The notes under the pieces were generated by a model. That model had not been told where the DNA came from and ran no database searches. It saw only the letters and a list, made by a program, of their open reading frames with translations. A program made the translations under genes and the position numbers. A DNA stretch of 64,000 bases from Ignelater luminosus (Eukaryota > Arthropoda > Insecta > Coleoptera > Elateridae): assembly GCA_011009095.1 (NCBI GenBank), contig VTPC01008022.1:256106-320105 (forward strand), read 5' to 3'. Below are positions 11,501 through 23,339 of the stretch, one piece after another; position 1 is the first letter of the stretch; each line of letters starts with the position of its first letter.

Positions 11501-13285
11501 ATGAAGAAGACTTTAATGTTATGGTTGTTTCTAACACTAGTAGAAATTACAATACAACAACGATTCAAGTTGCCTGAAGTGACTCTAGAGGCCTTGAAGA
11601 CGGGAGAGGTTCGCGTATACATACCAAGTGAGTAATATGTAGATTTATTGCAAATACAGAATGTTTCGAAATCGTGACATCAGAAGAATTAAACACTTTT
11701 CAGATAGGGATGGTATAAAAAAATTTTCATTTCACGCCAACGTACAGACCGAGATAGTGCGTAGTGAACCCGGACAATACAAAAACGAGACCAAGGCAGG
11801 TGATGATTTTTGGGTTTTAACATTTAATGTGCCCAATTTATCTAAAGATCAAAATATTTCTTATTGGTATTCTGTCATTGCAAATAGAGTGGTTTATGTT
11901 ACGGATGGTGGATGGACAGTTGAAGGTATAAAATTTGACTAAATATACTGTAGAATTTTGTAAATTTTTTTTTGTAGAACTTAAAGACTTTTATGAACCG
12001 TTGAAGGATCCAGAATGCAAGACAAGCGTAACAGTTGTCAGTGGAGGACAATCCAGTTGTATTGGATGGCCAATACTTGATGATAACTTTAATGGACCTA
12101 CAGTGGATACATCAAAATGGTTTATTCATCATAAGATTCCAACTTATTCACCACCAGTAAGGTATTTAACCTGAGTGACATTAAAATGTGCTATCTCAAT
12201 ATTTAATTTTAGAATTTCGAATTTAATTCTTATTTAAATCAAGATGATACGCGTTTCTTTAAAGATGGTGTATTATATTTGAAACCTATTCCATTTACTG
12301 ATGATCGTGAAGTCCGAGGTGTATTAAATTTAACAGACAAGTAAGTTGTACCGTTTATAAAGATTCCTAAACCTAAGTTTGGTTTTGAATTTTCAGATGC
12401 ACATCTAGTAATCCTAAAGAATGCTTATACATACATAAGTCTTCATTTCTTTTACCTCCAGTTAAATCAGCAAAGATAACATCTAAGCTTTCTTTCAAAT
12501 ATGGAAAAATTGAGATAAAAGCAAAACTTCCATCTGGAGACTGGATAGTGCCCAGTAAGTTATTGTTACAGTATATTTCATATTTTTATATTCTGGTTGT
12601 AGTAATCGAATTAGAGGATAGGACAGAAACTGATGGAGAGAGTTTTCCAAAAGTCTGGATTGCCTACAGTAGAGGAAATAAACTTTTGAAAAGTGAAGGA
12701 CCAGATGATTTAGGATCTCACTGGCTTTATAGTGGACCTGTAATAAATTCAATGGAACCAACACGGAGCAAGTTTTTGAAATCGAAACATGGCGAAAATC
12801 CATTTAGTAACGATTTCCATATTTATAAATTAGAATGGATACCAGGTAGTTCAATCTGAACCTATTCAGTTTTATCAAAGAGAATAATAAAAGAATTTTA
12901 GGTAAAATGATATTCTATGTTGATAATGAAGTGTATGGTGATATATCAACAGAAACGGGATTTGCTGAATTTTCTATGGACGTAAGAAGTGATTGGACAA
13001 AACCAGAAGCGCCTTATAATAGAGAAGTAGACTGAAGGAAAGGTTTGCTTTACAACAAAATACTTATTATTCTAATTTTAGTACGTTTTATCTCTTGGTG
13101 TTGCTGTTGGTGGCTTATTTGATTTCCCTGACGGTTACAATTCGGATAATGACATTAAACCATGGGAAAATAGCGATCGACATTATATTTCGAGATTTTT
13201 CAGTGGGAGAAATGCTTGGATGAAAACCTGGCATGGTGATGATGTTGCATTGCAAGTGGATTATGTTAGAATCACTGCGTTGTAA
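11501..13285 (+). CDS. GNBP/beta-1,3-glucan recognition protein, copy 2 (complete)
   Basis: Complete 8-exon gene. Exons are 11501-11627, 11704-11925, 11978-12156, 12213-12340, 12397-12554, 12603-12845, 12902-13026 and 13082-13285, giving 461 residues with no stops. All introns are short (51-76 bp) and GT-AG. The protein is predicted to be secreted (signal peptide MKKTLMLWLFLTLVEITI). It has a CBM39 glucan-binding domain (about residues 20-116; KTGEVRVYIP, KFSFHANVQTE, DGGWTVEG), a linker with paired cysteines (PECKTS, SSCIGW), and a GH16-like domain (about 150-461; PTVDTSKW, KYGKIEIKAKLPSGDW). KVWIAYSRGN replaces the catalytic EIDxxE, so it is a binding protein, not an enzyme. Likely role: extracellular sensing of beta-1,3-glucan. 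It forms a tandem pair with the copy at 16990. The nearest AATAAA is at 13678. Confidence 0.93.
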
Positions 13286-16200
13286 AATTTAAGTTTTTCT
13301 ATGATTTGTAAATTTATTTTGTGCCATTTCAAGCTGTACTATGTATTTATTATAGAAATCTCAAAAGCACTTTTGTTAATTGTAAGATAATCTATAAGAC
13401 TAACCGAGAATTATCAAGGGTAGGGCCGGATTGATTATTCTCAGTTCCTCATGACTTTAAATACTATGTTCTACAAGAATTGGAAATTCGCACCAAAAGA
13501 CTTTTTACACTAAGTCATCATTTTTCTACCTAGGGAGTTCTAGATAACATCTTGATATGTGATATTTGTTGAACAAATTCTAGTGAACATAATATCAACA
13601 TCAACATCAACATTAATCACATAGTTAAATGAATAATGTTATTCTTATTACTGGCTAGAAAAAAATGCATGCCAATTAATAAACTGTAATTTGACTTTTT
13701 AGGCCAGTTTTTAGAATACAGATAGATTCTGTTAAAAGATAAGACCAAGTTGAAAACTTAGCTTAACTTATAAATTTCTCATTAAATTAATTAACGTATC
13801 TAATTTGAATCTTACAATAATATTTTAACTAATTCTCATTAATAATTATTAATTACATTTCGAATGCTCTCAATACAAATAATAAATATTCCAGAAAATT
13901 ATTTTGATTGCTTGCAATTTGAATTTAGCGCGTTCTTTAGTATTAGTATTACATTGGTAGAACTAGAATTGAAGTTTGGTATGGAAACATAACCTGGTTT
14001 TTACTATGCATTATAAATCAGGTTGTCTATTACAATTGTCTTTATTTTCTTATTTTACCAGCTGTGTAACACAATTAGTGTTTTACAAAATTAACAAACC
14101 AAAGATGTTTAAGATTACTTTACAAAAAGAGCAAGATAAACATTCCACTAAATAACCTATATCTAATCTATCTTTTTTCGATTTTTAGATTAAAACTTGA
14201 GCAAGAAAAACATTAATTTACATAAACTGTTATATAAGGTGAACTTTGTATCAGTGCATCTATTAGAATCTCCAAATCTTCTTTTTACTCCATTAAGTAC
14301 AGCATCGAGAATAAAACTTTACTTTTTATGAACAGTTGAAATATGTAGTGGTTTAAAGAAATATTTGCATTAATACAACTAATACAACTTGTGTACAATC
14401 TTTAGATTAAACACCTTTTTGTAAACTATAGTATTTTGATTTATTGTACAGTAAATAGAAGACGAGCAATTTATTTATTCAAGTTTATTTGTAATACATA
14501 ACACAATATTACAGAATATTTTCTACCATATCATCTTCTAATAACTGGTGCCTTTTTCTAAACAGAGAGATGTTTAGTTCCACAAACTGAATATGTTAAA
14601 ACCTCCATTAGTGCAATGCTAAAACAAATCGAACTTTAACAGATGACAACTTCTGTTGTATTACCTGACAGTAAATTGACGCACCTAACTAGGTTTTCTC
14701 GTGAATTCTTCAAACTACAACTACTGCATTAAGCATAAAAAATGAACTTCTAATTTAAGAAACTAAAACCTCTGTTTTTATTTGAGATCGATGATTGTAT
14801 GGCATTGTTTATTATTAGTTTTGTAGCACTTCGCTAAAAAGAAATATTCATTGACAAGATTCGCTAGTCCCAGTTTTCATTATTACTAAAAATCACCGTA
14901 ATAAAATATTAAAACGTTAATTAAAATAGTAGCATAAATAGGTATAAAGATTGAGGTTATGTTGTAATGCCGTTGACAAGTTGATTGTCGAATTCTACAG
15001 GTCATGTTTAAAAAGTAGTGATACGACAAATTTCTTAGAAAAGCCAATCTCTTTTAGCTTTTTATGGTATTCTTCCGTAGAATAATTGTCTAGGATTATT
15101 TGTTCTACTTGTGAAAATAGTTTAAAGTGCTCTAATTCTTATTTTTATTTGGGAAAAGAACTACATGTAAACTTATTAAGGATTTCTTGTATTTCACATG
15201 AATGAAGATGACATTTACATAACCTAACTTAAATTTGTTAAATGTCAAGGAAAAGGTTATAATATTAAAAAAATGCAGAAAAAAACTTGTTTATACCTAA
15301 ATTATCACGAATAACTTTGTTGTACATGAGAAATTGCAACTAGAACCATCTGGAGGGTTTGTTACCTTTTGAAAGAATGCTTTTCAATAAATTACAAGAA
15401 GCAAAATTGATTTAATGTTTACATTAAACGATCTATGTACATAGTAAATTGTAAAGATTTTTCGTCTAATCTGAAACTTAAGCTGGAGAAGATTATAAAC
15501 ATACGTGGAAGATTTTAAATCAACTGCAAATTAACTGTGAAATTAACTGTCGTTATTTGATGGTAGCTATGGGCAGCTAAAAAACAATAAATAGCTATTT
15601 GTTATTATTATTATTATTATAAATAGCATCCAAAATACTCACTGTGCATTTTTAAAAATGGTTATTATTTTATTATTTACAGTGTTTTGTTGTTTGTAGG
15701 AAATATGGTTACGCTTTACTTATCTATTACTGTTAACGAATAGCAGACCGTTGTATATGTTAGAACCGGGTTAGAACCTATGCAAGATAAAAAAGTTTGT
15801 GTTGAGAAGGGCTAACAGGTGTCAAACAAATTTAATTTGATACATTTACAGTAGGACATCTAAAAATTACTTTACTAATGCATCATTTTATTTAAAATAA
15901 AGTGATAAATGTTATTGACTATTTTTACAACTGTATTATAAAGGTATTTGTATTCAGTATTCAATAGTAAAGTCAAACGATTGAAATTACGAATTTTAAT
16001 AATGACTGACAATCTTAACTTGGTTCTAAACATTTAATTTATTTCTCAATATGATTTTGTAAATTGAAAACTTTACATCAGTAATAATGATGAAACTATA
16101 AACTTTAAAAAATTCTTCTTGATTAATAAATTAACGAAATAAAAAGTTACAAAAGTGAATGTGTAGTTGGAAGAAATAACAGAAACAAAGCAAAAGACGT

Positions 16201-16904
16201 AGGTGAAATTTTTTATTGTTGTAGTTGTAGTACAGTGACAGGGTTACTCACCACTATGATTGCACATTGAGAAAACTTTTTACTAACGTGCTCTCCATTA
16301 TGAGTTTTAAATAATTAGCAAAGTATAAGAATGGATTTAACAAAACTTTCTGGGGCAGCAGCAATGTCTGCTACCTTATAAAGTAATAAAAAGTAAACTG
16401 TCATATTAATAATATTTTATCCACATTCTTATTATTAGTAGAAAAAAGGTGGGAAAACTGAAAATTTAAACGTACCCTTGGTAGACGATCATTAGACACA
16501 TTACATTAGAAATCAAATAAATTACGTTTGAATTTATTTTTCCAATAAATTATACATGACCCTTGTATATCATTATTATTTAATTTATAAATTTGAATTA
16601 ATGCTAATTAATATTAAATTCGTGCATATCTCTAGGTCATTTATTTATTGATAATAATGTTTTAGTTTGCCTAATCTATGACTAATCTTAGCCGATTCAC
16701 GCCGGGGAATGGGGAATCTTTTAGTCCGTCCATTTCAATTAACGTTTTCCTGTTAAATAATTGCACAACAAACCTTTAGATAGTGATAATAATTACAAAG
16801 TCGGTGCAGAATTCTTGCGCAATTTATTATATTTATATAAAAATTATTTACAAAACAAAGTCGGAAGAAATATTGTTGTTTCCTAAAATATCGTATATGG
16901 TTAG
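13286..16904. other. Intergenic between two tandem GNBP genes
   Basis: About 3.6 kb of very AT-rich DNA. I see no open frames of note, no transposase or RT motifs and no clear repeats apart from a short TTATTATTATTATT run at about 15601-15618. A GGGAATCTTT (kappaB-like) decamer at 16712-16721 lies 269 bp before the next ATG. Confidence 0.5.
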
Positions 16905-16931
16905 TTCAACTTTGACGAGGTCAGAGATAAT
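16905..16931 (+). promoter_or_regulatory. Conserved upstream module of GNBP copy 3
   Basis: Counterpart of the block at 11382-11409. It shares the 11-mer AGGTCAGAGAT and flanking TTsAACTyy, ending 59 bp before the ATG at 16990. A TATATGG lies about 27 bp before the TCAG, which would suit a TATA/initiator arrangement here. The partner gene lacks an obvious TATA at that distance. Confidence 0.5.
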
Positions 16932-16989
16932 GTGACGATGATGTGTTGATCACTTATCGTTAGCAGTTTTACAAAAGCTGTATTACACT

Positions 16990-19900
16990 ATGGTGAAGAT
17001 TTCGATATTTTTGTTGTTTCTAACTGTAATAGCAACAACAGTGCAACAATCTGAAATTCCTAAAATAACTATAGAGGCTTTCAAAACAGGACAAGTTCGT
17101 GTTTACATACCACGTAAGTAAAAACAAAACTATAATGTTAATGTTAGCTTTAACAATTATTAGTGTACATGTATGGATAAGACGGTACCTGCTATAGTGT
17201 GACGTGAGGGAATTTTTTCTAAAATAAATTCCAAACTGACAAGAATCAATATGTTTGTAATTCACAACAGGTAATAAGAATAACATTGAAATCCTATTGT
17301 TTACATATAAAACAATTCACAGTAATTATTAATATACTATAGTGTATTCATGATTTTCGTTATTATACAGTATGCCCATTTTACAGATACTCCCTTGAAT
17401 GTTTGGGAATAGGCAACGCGTCTTACAATTCAGAGATCTTTGTGTAATTACAGATTTTAAAAACAAAATGGATTCATGCTGGTTAAAAATCAGATTTGCT
17501 TTCTTAGAAAACACAACAGTAAGAATACTTAATTATAAATTATTATAAAACCTTAAGAATTTAATAATAAACAAGAAACCTTATTTAACGAAAAGAAAGT
17601 AAAGAATATGAACAGGTTTGTACAAAAGTTAAATAGGAAATATAACCAACAAATGTCAAACAGTGGACTTTTGTCAGTTTTTAAATTCACAGCAAACTAT
17701 GGTTCAATTCACAAATGTTGAACTTTTTAAAGAAAAGCCGCATCTAAATTGTAAGATTTCCTATTCACAAACAGTCAGGGGAGGACCCGTAAAATGGGCA
17801 TATTGTATAAGAATTTATAAAACTTAGAAATTAATGTTACCACTTTATCGACATGATGTATAGTATTTCATGTCGATTTCTAACCTGCCTAATTTCAAAT
17901 ACGCTATAATGCAAAATTATAAATTTTTAAGAAATCTCAATAAATAATAACACAAATAAAAATAAAACAAAAGATTAATATAAAAAGTCGGGCGCATTCT
18001 CTAAACAGTGGGTCAACGCACTATTTACAATAAGAAGCACAATACTTAAAGCCATAAAGTTAGCCATTTTTATGATTCGATCATCCGAGCTTTTTTGTAG
18101 CTGATATTTTAAGGTGTCCGATGAAACAAAGACAAGACCGAAGATGTGCCGGAAATACAAGGGTAAGGGTTAAAACATCTGGGAATGCAAAGCATAACCA
18201 CAACGAACTCCGTTTCATTACTTTTTCCAGACTTCGGCAGCCATTTTGACCATGTCTCCGAGGTGATATCAAAAAACTAAAAGTACACGTTTGTCTTATT
18301 TTTTTGATGTAGAATACGATTCTAAAGTAAAAAACATTTTTTAAAAAATTTTTCAATTTTTTCGTTTTGACCATGTTCCCGAAGAGTTATCAAAAAACGA
18401 AGATACCACGTTGTCTTTAGTTTTTGATGTAGAATCCAAATCTGAACTCAAAATTTCAAAATTTAACAAAACATGCGGACATACAGACATACAGACAGAC
18501 AGACAGTCTTTGCAAATTCAGTAACAACTCCTTCGGAGTTTGTTGAAAGGCAAACGAAGGTCAAACTGCATCTGCACCACTTTTACCTGACACACGCTCG
18601 AATCTTATATGCTGCTTTCGCCATTTTTCGAAAACAATCAAAATCATCGATGCTCTTTGTTTTTCACCGGGAAGAGAACGTAGGACGATCTCTTAATTAC
18701 AAATTCGCAAGCGAGACTGGCATATCTCTTTTCGTTAGCCAGGAAAGAAATTTAAAGTTATGACGTATTTTCTTCGTGTAGCGTCGGTGACGATGCTCGG
18801 GCGCCAGATTCGGTTAAAGGGTTTACTCCTCCTCTTCGTCCTTGGATTAGTCAGACGAGGACTCGCGGGTAGCTGCTGTGGAGAGAGTTTTTCAGAGGTC
18901 GATCGACTGAAACGAACTTTCCAAGAACCTTATTCCAAAATCGAAGATTAAACAAACGGATCTATTAAACACAAACCCCATAAAAGCTAATACCAGCTAC
19001 GCAGGGTATACCTACTACTATGCAATTCCACTAAGGTGGTCGAACACTTTTCAGCAATATGGTAATCGCTCTACGGCCAACCAAGTACTTATCTATCATC
19101 TAGAACACTTTGGGACCGGTGGACTGTATCGCACTATTCACTTGCGCGGCTTGCATCGCTAATGATTAATACAATTATTTATTGACGGACTCTTATGGAC
19201 CAGATAGGCTGGTGGTGGCAAACTGTAGCGCTTTTATTCCCGCCTACAGGTCAAAATTTCCAGACCCAGACCAAATAGGAACAAACTGAACGGCCCACAG
19301 ATCCAAAGAGCCGAGAAACTCAAAAGGCCTGAGAGGCCTGAAGGGCCCAGAAGTCCAAAAGGCTCGAGAGGTTCAACAGGCTTGAGAGATCCAAACGGCC
19401 CGATTGACCCGAAGGGTCCAGATGTGCAAAAGACTCGAGAGATCTGACAGGCCCAAGAGATCCAAACGGCTCAATAGACCCGAAAGGCCGAGAAATCCAA
19501 GAGGTTCCAGTGGTCCGATAGATCCAAGAGGACCGACAAGCCCGAGAGATCCAAACGGCCCGAAAGACCGAGAAGTCCAAAAGGCCCAACAGGCTGATGG
19601 CCCGATAGGGCTGAACTGTCCGAGAGAAGCCCCAAGAGCCGAGAAGTTTATGAAATCCAATAAACCCGTATGACCTGACAGATCGGAGAAGCCCAAAGGG
19701 CCGTGAAATCTAAGAAGACCAACAGGTCCGAAAGACCCGACAGGTTTCAACAGCTCGACAGGTCAGACAAGACAGAAGGGCTAGATTGATCGGACAAATA
19801 TTTAAATTGTACTCCATTAGCTTCCAGGCAGACGGTTGCTTGTAATGGTACTGCATTATGAACATCTCTAAGCATTTTTGAAGTAATTAATTGTACAGTG

Positions 19901-22184
19901 TCTATTATTCGTACTTGCTGGTCTTGTACTAAATCTGCTGGAAGTGTTTGGTAAACCTTTTCCTTCAGAAAACCCCAAACGAAAATATCCAAAGGATTTA
20001 AATCAGGGGACTGCGGTGCCCACGATATAAGGCCATTACGACCTATTCAACGCTGCGGAAAATCTTAGTTCAAGGATTCCCTGACGTTATAGGCATAACG
20101 AGCTGGTGCGCCATCATACAACCGGATCAGTCCATTTCGCAGATTGAATGGAGTATCGTCTATCAGTTCATCGATGAATTGCTCCATTCATGCGTTGTGA
20201 TAAAAAGTGAGGTCCAATAATGTTGCCTGCTAGTACATTTAGAAAATCAGATCTGGCTTCTATACGGTCTCGTATAATGTGGATTTTCGTGGAAATGGAA
20301 AAAATCAATCAAATTTTCAATCTCTCTGAGTAATTATAAAAAATTTGCAGTACATCGGAAAATTGTATTAAAAAATCGGGAGTTAGGAGACCGTAGAAAA
20401 CTCGGGAGGTCTTTCTACATATCGGGAGAGTTGGCCACATTAGGTTAAATACTACTCATGTAAAGGAAACAAATAATGAAGTTAAATTATTATTATTATT
20501 ACTTAAAGTTTACATGTGGTACATTATTCTACAAATTTCCTAATTATTTTAGACATTGATGGCATAAAACTATTCTCGTTTCATGCCAACATAAACGAAG
20601 AGATAGAACGAACCGAACCAGGAACATACTATAAAGAAACGAATACAAGAGACGGTGATTTCTGGGTTTTGAATTTTGATATTTCTTTATCCGTTGGGGA
20701 CATTATTTATTATTGGGTGTATGTCGCTTTAAATAGAGATGGATTATTTGCAGATGGTATTTGGAAAGTTAAAGGTATGCTACTATTAGATCAAACATTG
20801 TAATATTAAAACATTTAAAATTTCTTTTCAATTTTTTTTGCAGAACTGAAAGATTCATATGCGCCTTTAAGTAAACAATGCACAATTGGAGTGACAACAG
20901 TAAACGGAAAAACCGGCAGTTGTGTTGGAACGGTAATATTTGAAGACCAGTTTGTTGGCCCTGCAGTGGATACATCAAAATGGCTGGTACACCATAGGAT
21001 TCCAACATATTCAGAGCCAGTAAGACATTTAATTAAATAGAAAAATGATATCAAAAGTGTCATCTTAAAACTTAATTTCAGAATTTCGAATTTAATTCTT
21101 ATTTGAATGAAGATGATACGCGGTTCTTTAAAGATGGTAGCTTATATATAAAACCTATACCACTTACTAACGAAAATGATGTACGAGGACTATTAAATTT
21201 AACAGATAAGTAAGTTACATTTTCCAATCAATATTTTAAAGACACATTTTATTCATTATTTTTAGATGCACATCGAATAAACTTCATGAATGCATTTACA
21301 ACCAAAAATCTTCGTTTATTCTACCTCCTGTTAAATCAGCAAAAATAACGTCCAAGTTTTCTTTCAAATATGGTAGAATTGAGATAAAAGCGAAACTTCC
21401 ATCTGGAGATTGGATAGTTCCTAGTAGGTTGTTTGCAGTGTCACATCTTTTCTATTTTTTTTACTATTCGGTATTTTTCTGTTTGCAGTACTTGAACTAG
21501 AAGATAAAGCCCAAACTGAAGGAGAAAATTCTCCAAAAGTATGGATTGCTTATAGTAGGGGAAATAGGATTTTGAAAGGTAATGGACCAGACGATCTAGG
21601 ATCTCGTATCATATTTGGCGGACCAGTTATTTATCCAACCGAACCACTACGCTCGAAATTTCTAGCATCAAAACACGGCAGAAGTCCGTTCAGTGATGAT
21701 TTTCACATTTATACGTTTGTATGGAAACCAGGTAGGTTGCGTAAGATAATGTTGCAACTTCTTATACTAACAGTTGAGGACACTTTAAATTTTAGGTAGA
21801 ATGGCACTGTATATTGATAATGAAGTGTTTGGAGATATATCAACAGATCACGTCTTTCAAGAATATTCTATGGATGTAAGAAGCTCTTGGACAGACCCGG
21901 AAGCGCCTTATAACAGAGAAGTATGTTCAATTGCAAGAATAATTATGTTACAGAAAAATTTTTGTTTATTTTATTTCTAGTATGCTTTATCCATTGGTGT
22001 TGCTATTGGTGGCTTATACGATTTTCCCAACGGTTATAATTCTGATGATGATCCTAAACCATGGGATAATACGGAACGAAATTACATTTTGAACTTTTTT
22101 AATGCTAGAAACGTTTGGTTGAGAACATGGCATGATGATGAAGTCGCTTTAAAAGTGGATTACGTTAAAGTAACTGCCGTTTAA
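16990..22184 (+). CDS. GNBP/beta-1,3-glucan recognition protein, copy 3 (complete, long intron 1)
   Basis: Eight exons: 16990-17113, 20553-20774, 20844-21019, 21082-21209, 21266-21423, 21489-21731, 21796-21920 and 21981-22184. They encode 459 residues without stops. Exons 4-8 have exactly the lengths of copy 2. The signal peptide is MVKISIFLLFLTVIATTV. CBM39 covers about residues 20-115 (RVYIP, KLFSFHANINEEIE, DGIWKVKG). The GH16-like domain starts after the CTIGV/GSCVG Cys pair and carries KVWIAYSRGN where an active glucanase has its glutamates. Predicted secreted glucan sensor, the closest paralogue in the window to copy 2. Intron 1 is 3.4 kb and carries a dispersed repeat, a minisatellite and a transposase fragment, all described separately. 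A possible AATAAA occurs near 22463. Confidence 0.92.
18123..18510 (+). repeat. Dispersed repeat with (CAGA)n tail, copy 1
   Basis: CTGGGAATGCAAAGCATAAC through TGATGTAGAATCC and a CATACAGACAGACAGACAG tail at 18481-18507. It matches 58123-58425 along its length. Both copies contain an internal near-duplication (TGATGTAGAAT / CATGTTCCCGA blocks, about 130 bp apart). No coding potential. Located inside intron 1 of GNBP copy 3. Confidence 0.75.
18770..19240 (+). repeat. Dispersed repeat, family B copy 1
   Basis: Contains CTCGGGCGCCAGATT, GGGTTTACTCCTCCTCTTCG and GTAGCTGCTGTGGAGA. Related blocks in the same order and strand occur at 28935-29370 (CTCGGGCGCCTGATTT, GGGTTTACTTCTCC, GTAGCTACGGTGGAGATA). 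The family is unknown to me; an LTR-element piece is possible. It sits in intron 1 of GNBP copy 3. Confidence 0.45.
19270..19795 (+). repeat. 9-bp minisatellite, locus 4 (largest)
   Basis: About 520 bp of degenerate 9-mers (CCTGAGAGG, CCTGAAGGG, CCAAAAGGC, CCGAAAGAC). The 9-bp period leaves frames open on both strands (for example 19404-19673 plus and 19373-19750 minus), giving Gly-Pro-rich or Phe-Gly-Ser-rich peptides. There is no start context, splice support or conserved domain, and the array lies inside an intron, so I do not annotate a protein. Confidence 0.85.
19765..20300 (-). pseudogene. Mariner-superfamily DDE transposase fragment (C-terminal half)
   Basis: Minus-strand frames give NIIGPHFLSQRMNG, EQFIDELIDDTPFNLRN, then YDGAPARYAYNVRESLN (the conserved DGAPAH block), WAPQSPDLNPLDIFVWGF (the SPDLNPLDFFLWG block) and a C-terminal tail to KYLS. 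Two in-frame stops flank the DGAPAR block, and there is at least one frameshift. This is the catalytic and C-terminal part of a Tc1/mariner-like transposase, dead, inside intron 1 of GNBP copy 3. Confidence 0.8.
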
Positions 22185-22509
22185 AGTTATATATTTTGTA
22201 AATTTTTATATGTAACTCTATTAATTAATTACAAGGCTTTGTTTAAATGATGTGTTTTACATTTTTATATAGGGCGGTGACTTGTCTAGGTTACACAGGA
22301 AATTCGGTGTTAATTTTCTATTTGTACTTATATTATTTTCCCAGTTGCTTTCATAGCGATTGTACAAACACAAAGAATATTCACAATTAAAAATCACGCA
22401 GGATAGGACTAATTTCATTTACATAGGTATTATTAAACAATTATATTGTATTATAAATTTTTAATAAAATGTAAGATTTTGTAATGTAGATGCAGCGATT
22501 TCACAGCTT

Positions 22510-22592
22510 TAACGAACGAGCGCGTTGGCTAAGCGGTTAGGGAGGCCGCGCGGCATACGAAAAGAGCAAGGTTCAAACCCCGCCGGATACCA
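22510..22592 (+). repeat. tRNA-derived sequence (Pol III A and B boxes), SINE or tRNA pseudogene
   Basis: TTGGCTAAGCGGTTAGG (A-box-like, about 22525-22541) and GGTTCAAACCC (B-box-like, 22570-22580) lie at tRNA-like spacing. The T-stem is mispaired (AAGG against CCCC) and I cannot build an acceptor stem, so this is not a functional tRNA. An AT-rich tail follows. Confidence 0.55.
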
Positions 22593-22754
22593 TATGATTA
22601 TTTTTATTTTTTTTTCAATTTTTTATTTTACCTCTTCTTTTTGTAATAATTAACTACAATAATAACAATTTGGATAGTATTAAGTACCTATAACAATGTG
22701 TATCCATTGACTGTTAATCATCGAAAGCTGTGTAGCTTCTCTTCAGCCCTTTGG

Positions 22755-23140
22755 AAAAAATTAATAGGGGTGGCCGATCGCAACGCTCCTCTAAATCGGT
22801 ATGGGTGCGGCCGGATAGGCAAAGACCCGGGGAAGGAGACGAAGCTCCCCAGTAGGGCAGATGGTGTTGGAGGCGTACTGTGATGGTTCTGGATGGCTTC
22901 TAGCAGTGGTTCTTGGAGCTGGTGGTGGTGATGCTGCTCGAACGACGAGGGCTAGTGAGAGAAACCAGAGAAAGAAAGAAAGAGAGAAAAGAAAATGGGT
23001 CTTCCAGAGAGGCCTCGGCAAACCCCCGAGGTGCCCGGGGCAATCAGTGAAAACACTGTCCGGCCCGGGGCCCCGAGGGGCCAGGGCCCCGTGGGGCCAG
23101 GGCCACCGTCTGGGTCAGAACCGGAAGGGATGGTGGGGTT
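22755..23140. other. Isolated GC-rich island, unidentified
   Basis: About 385 bp of strongly GC-rich sequence in an AT-rich locus, with short repeats such as GGGGCCAGGGCC and CCCGGGGC. Open frames exist on both strands (22791-23021 minus, 22861-23148 plus) but match no domain I know. It could be the end of a retroelement or a CpG-like element. Confidence 0.4.
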
Positions 23141-23339
23141 ATGTTTAGATAGGTGATAACGAAAGAGGGTCCGTGGAAAATACTGTTCCGGTATTTACCT
23201 TACCACTAGTGAAAACCACGGAAAAACCCTAGAGAGAACAGTATCCATTGAGGAAATAAAGCAGTTTGTACATCAAAGCACAATTTTCAAAGAATGGGCC
23301 ATCTAGGCATGCTCTGACATGAGGATACCGAGCTATGTA

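Noticed and set aside
19373..19750. Open frames on both strands translating to Gly/Pro- or Phe/Ser/Gly-rich collagen- or silk-like proteins
   Set aside because: They come from a non-coding 9-bp minisatellite whose period is a multiple of three. All frames are equally open, and the array is intronic and recurs as decayed copies.
22510..22592. Functional tRNA gene
   Set aside because: A and B boxes are present, but the T-stem is mispaired and no acceptor stem can be formed. Kept as a tRNA-derived repeat only.
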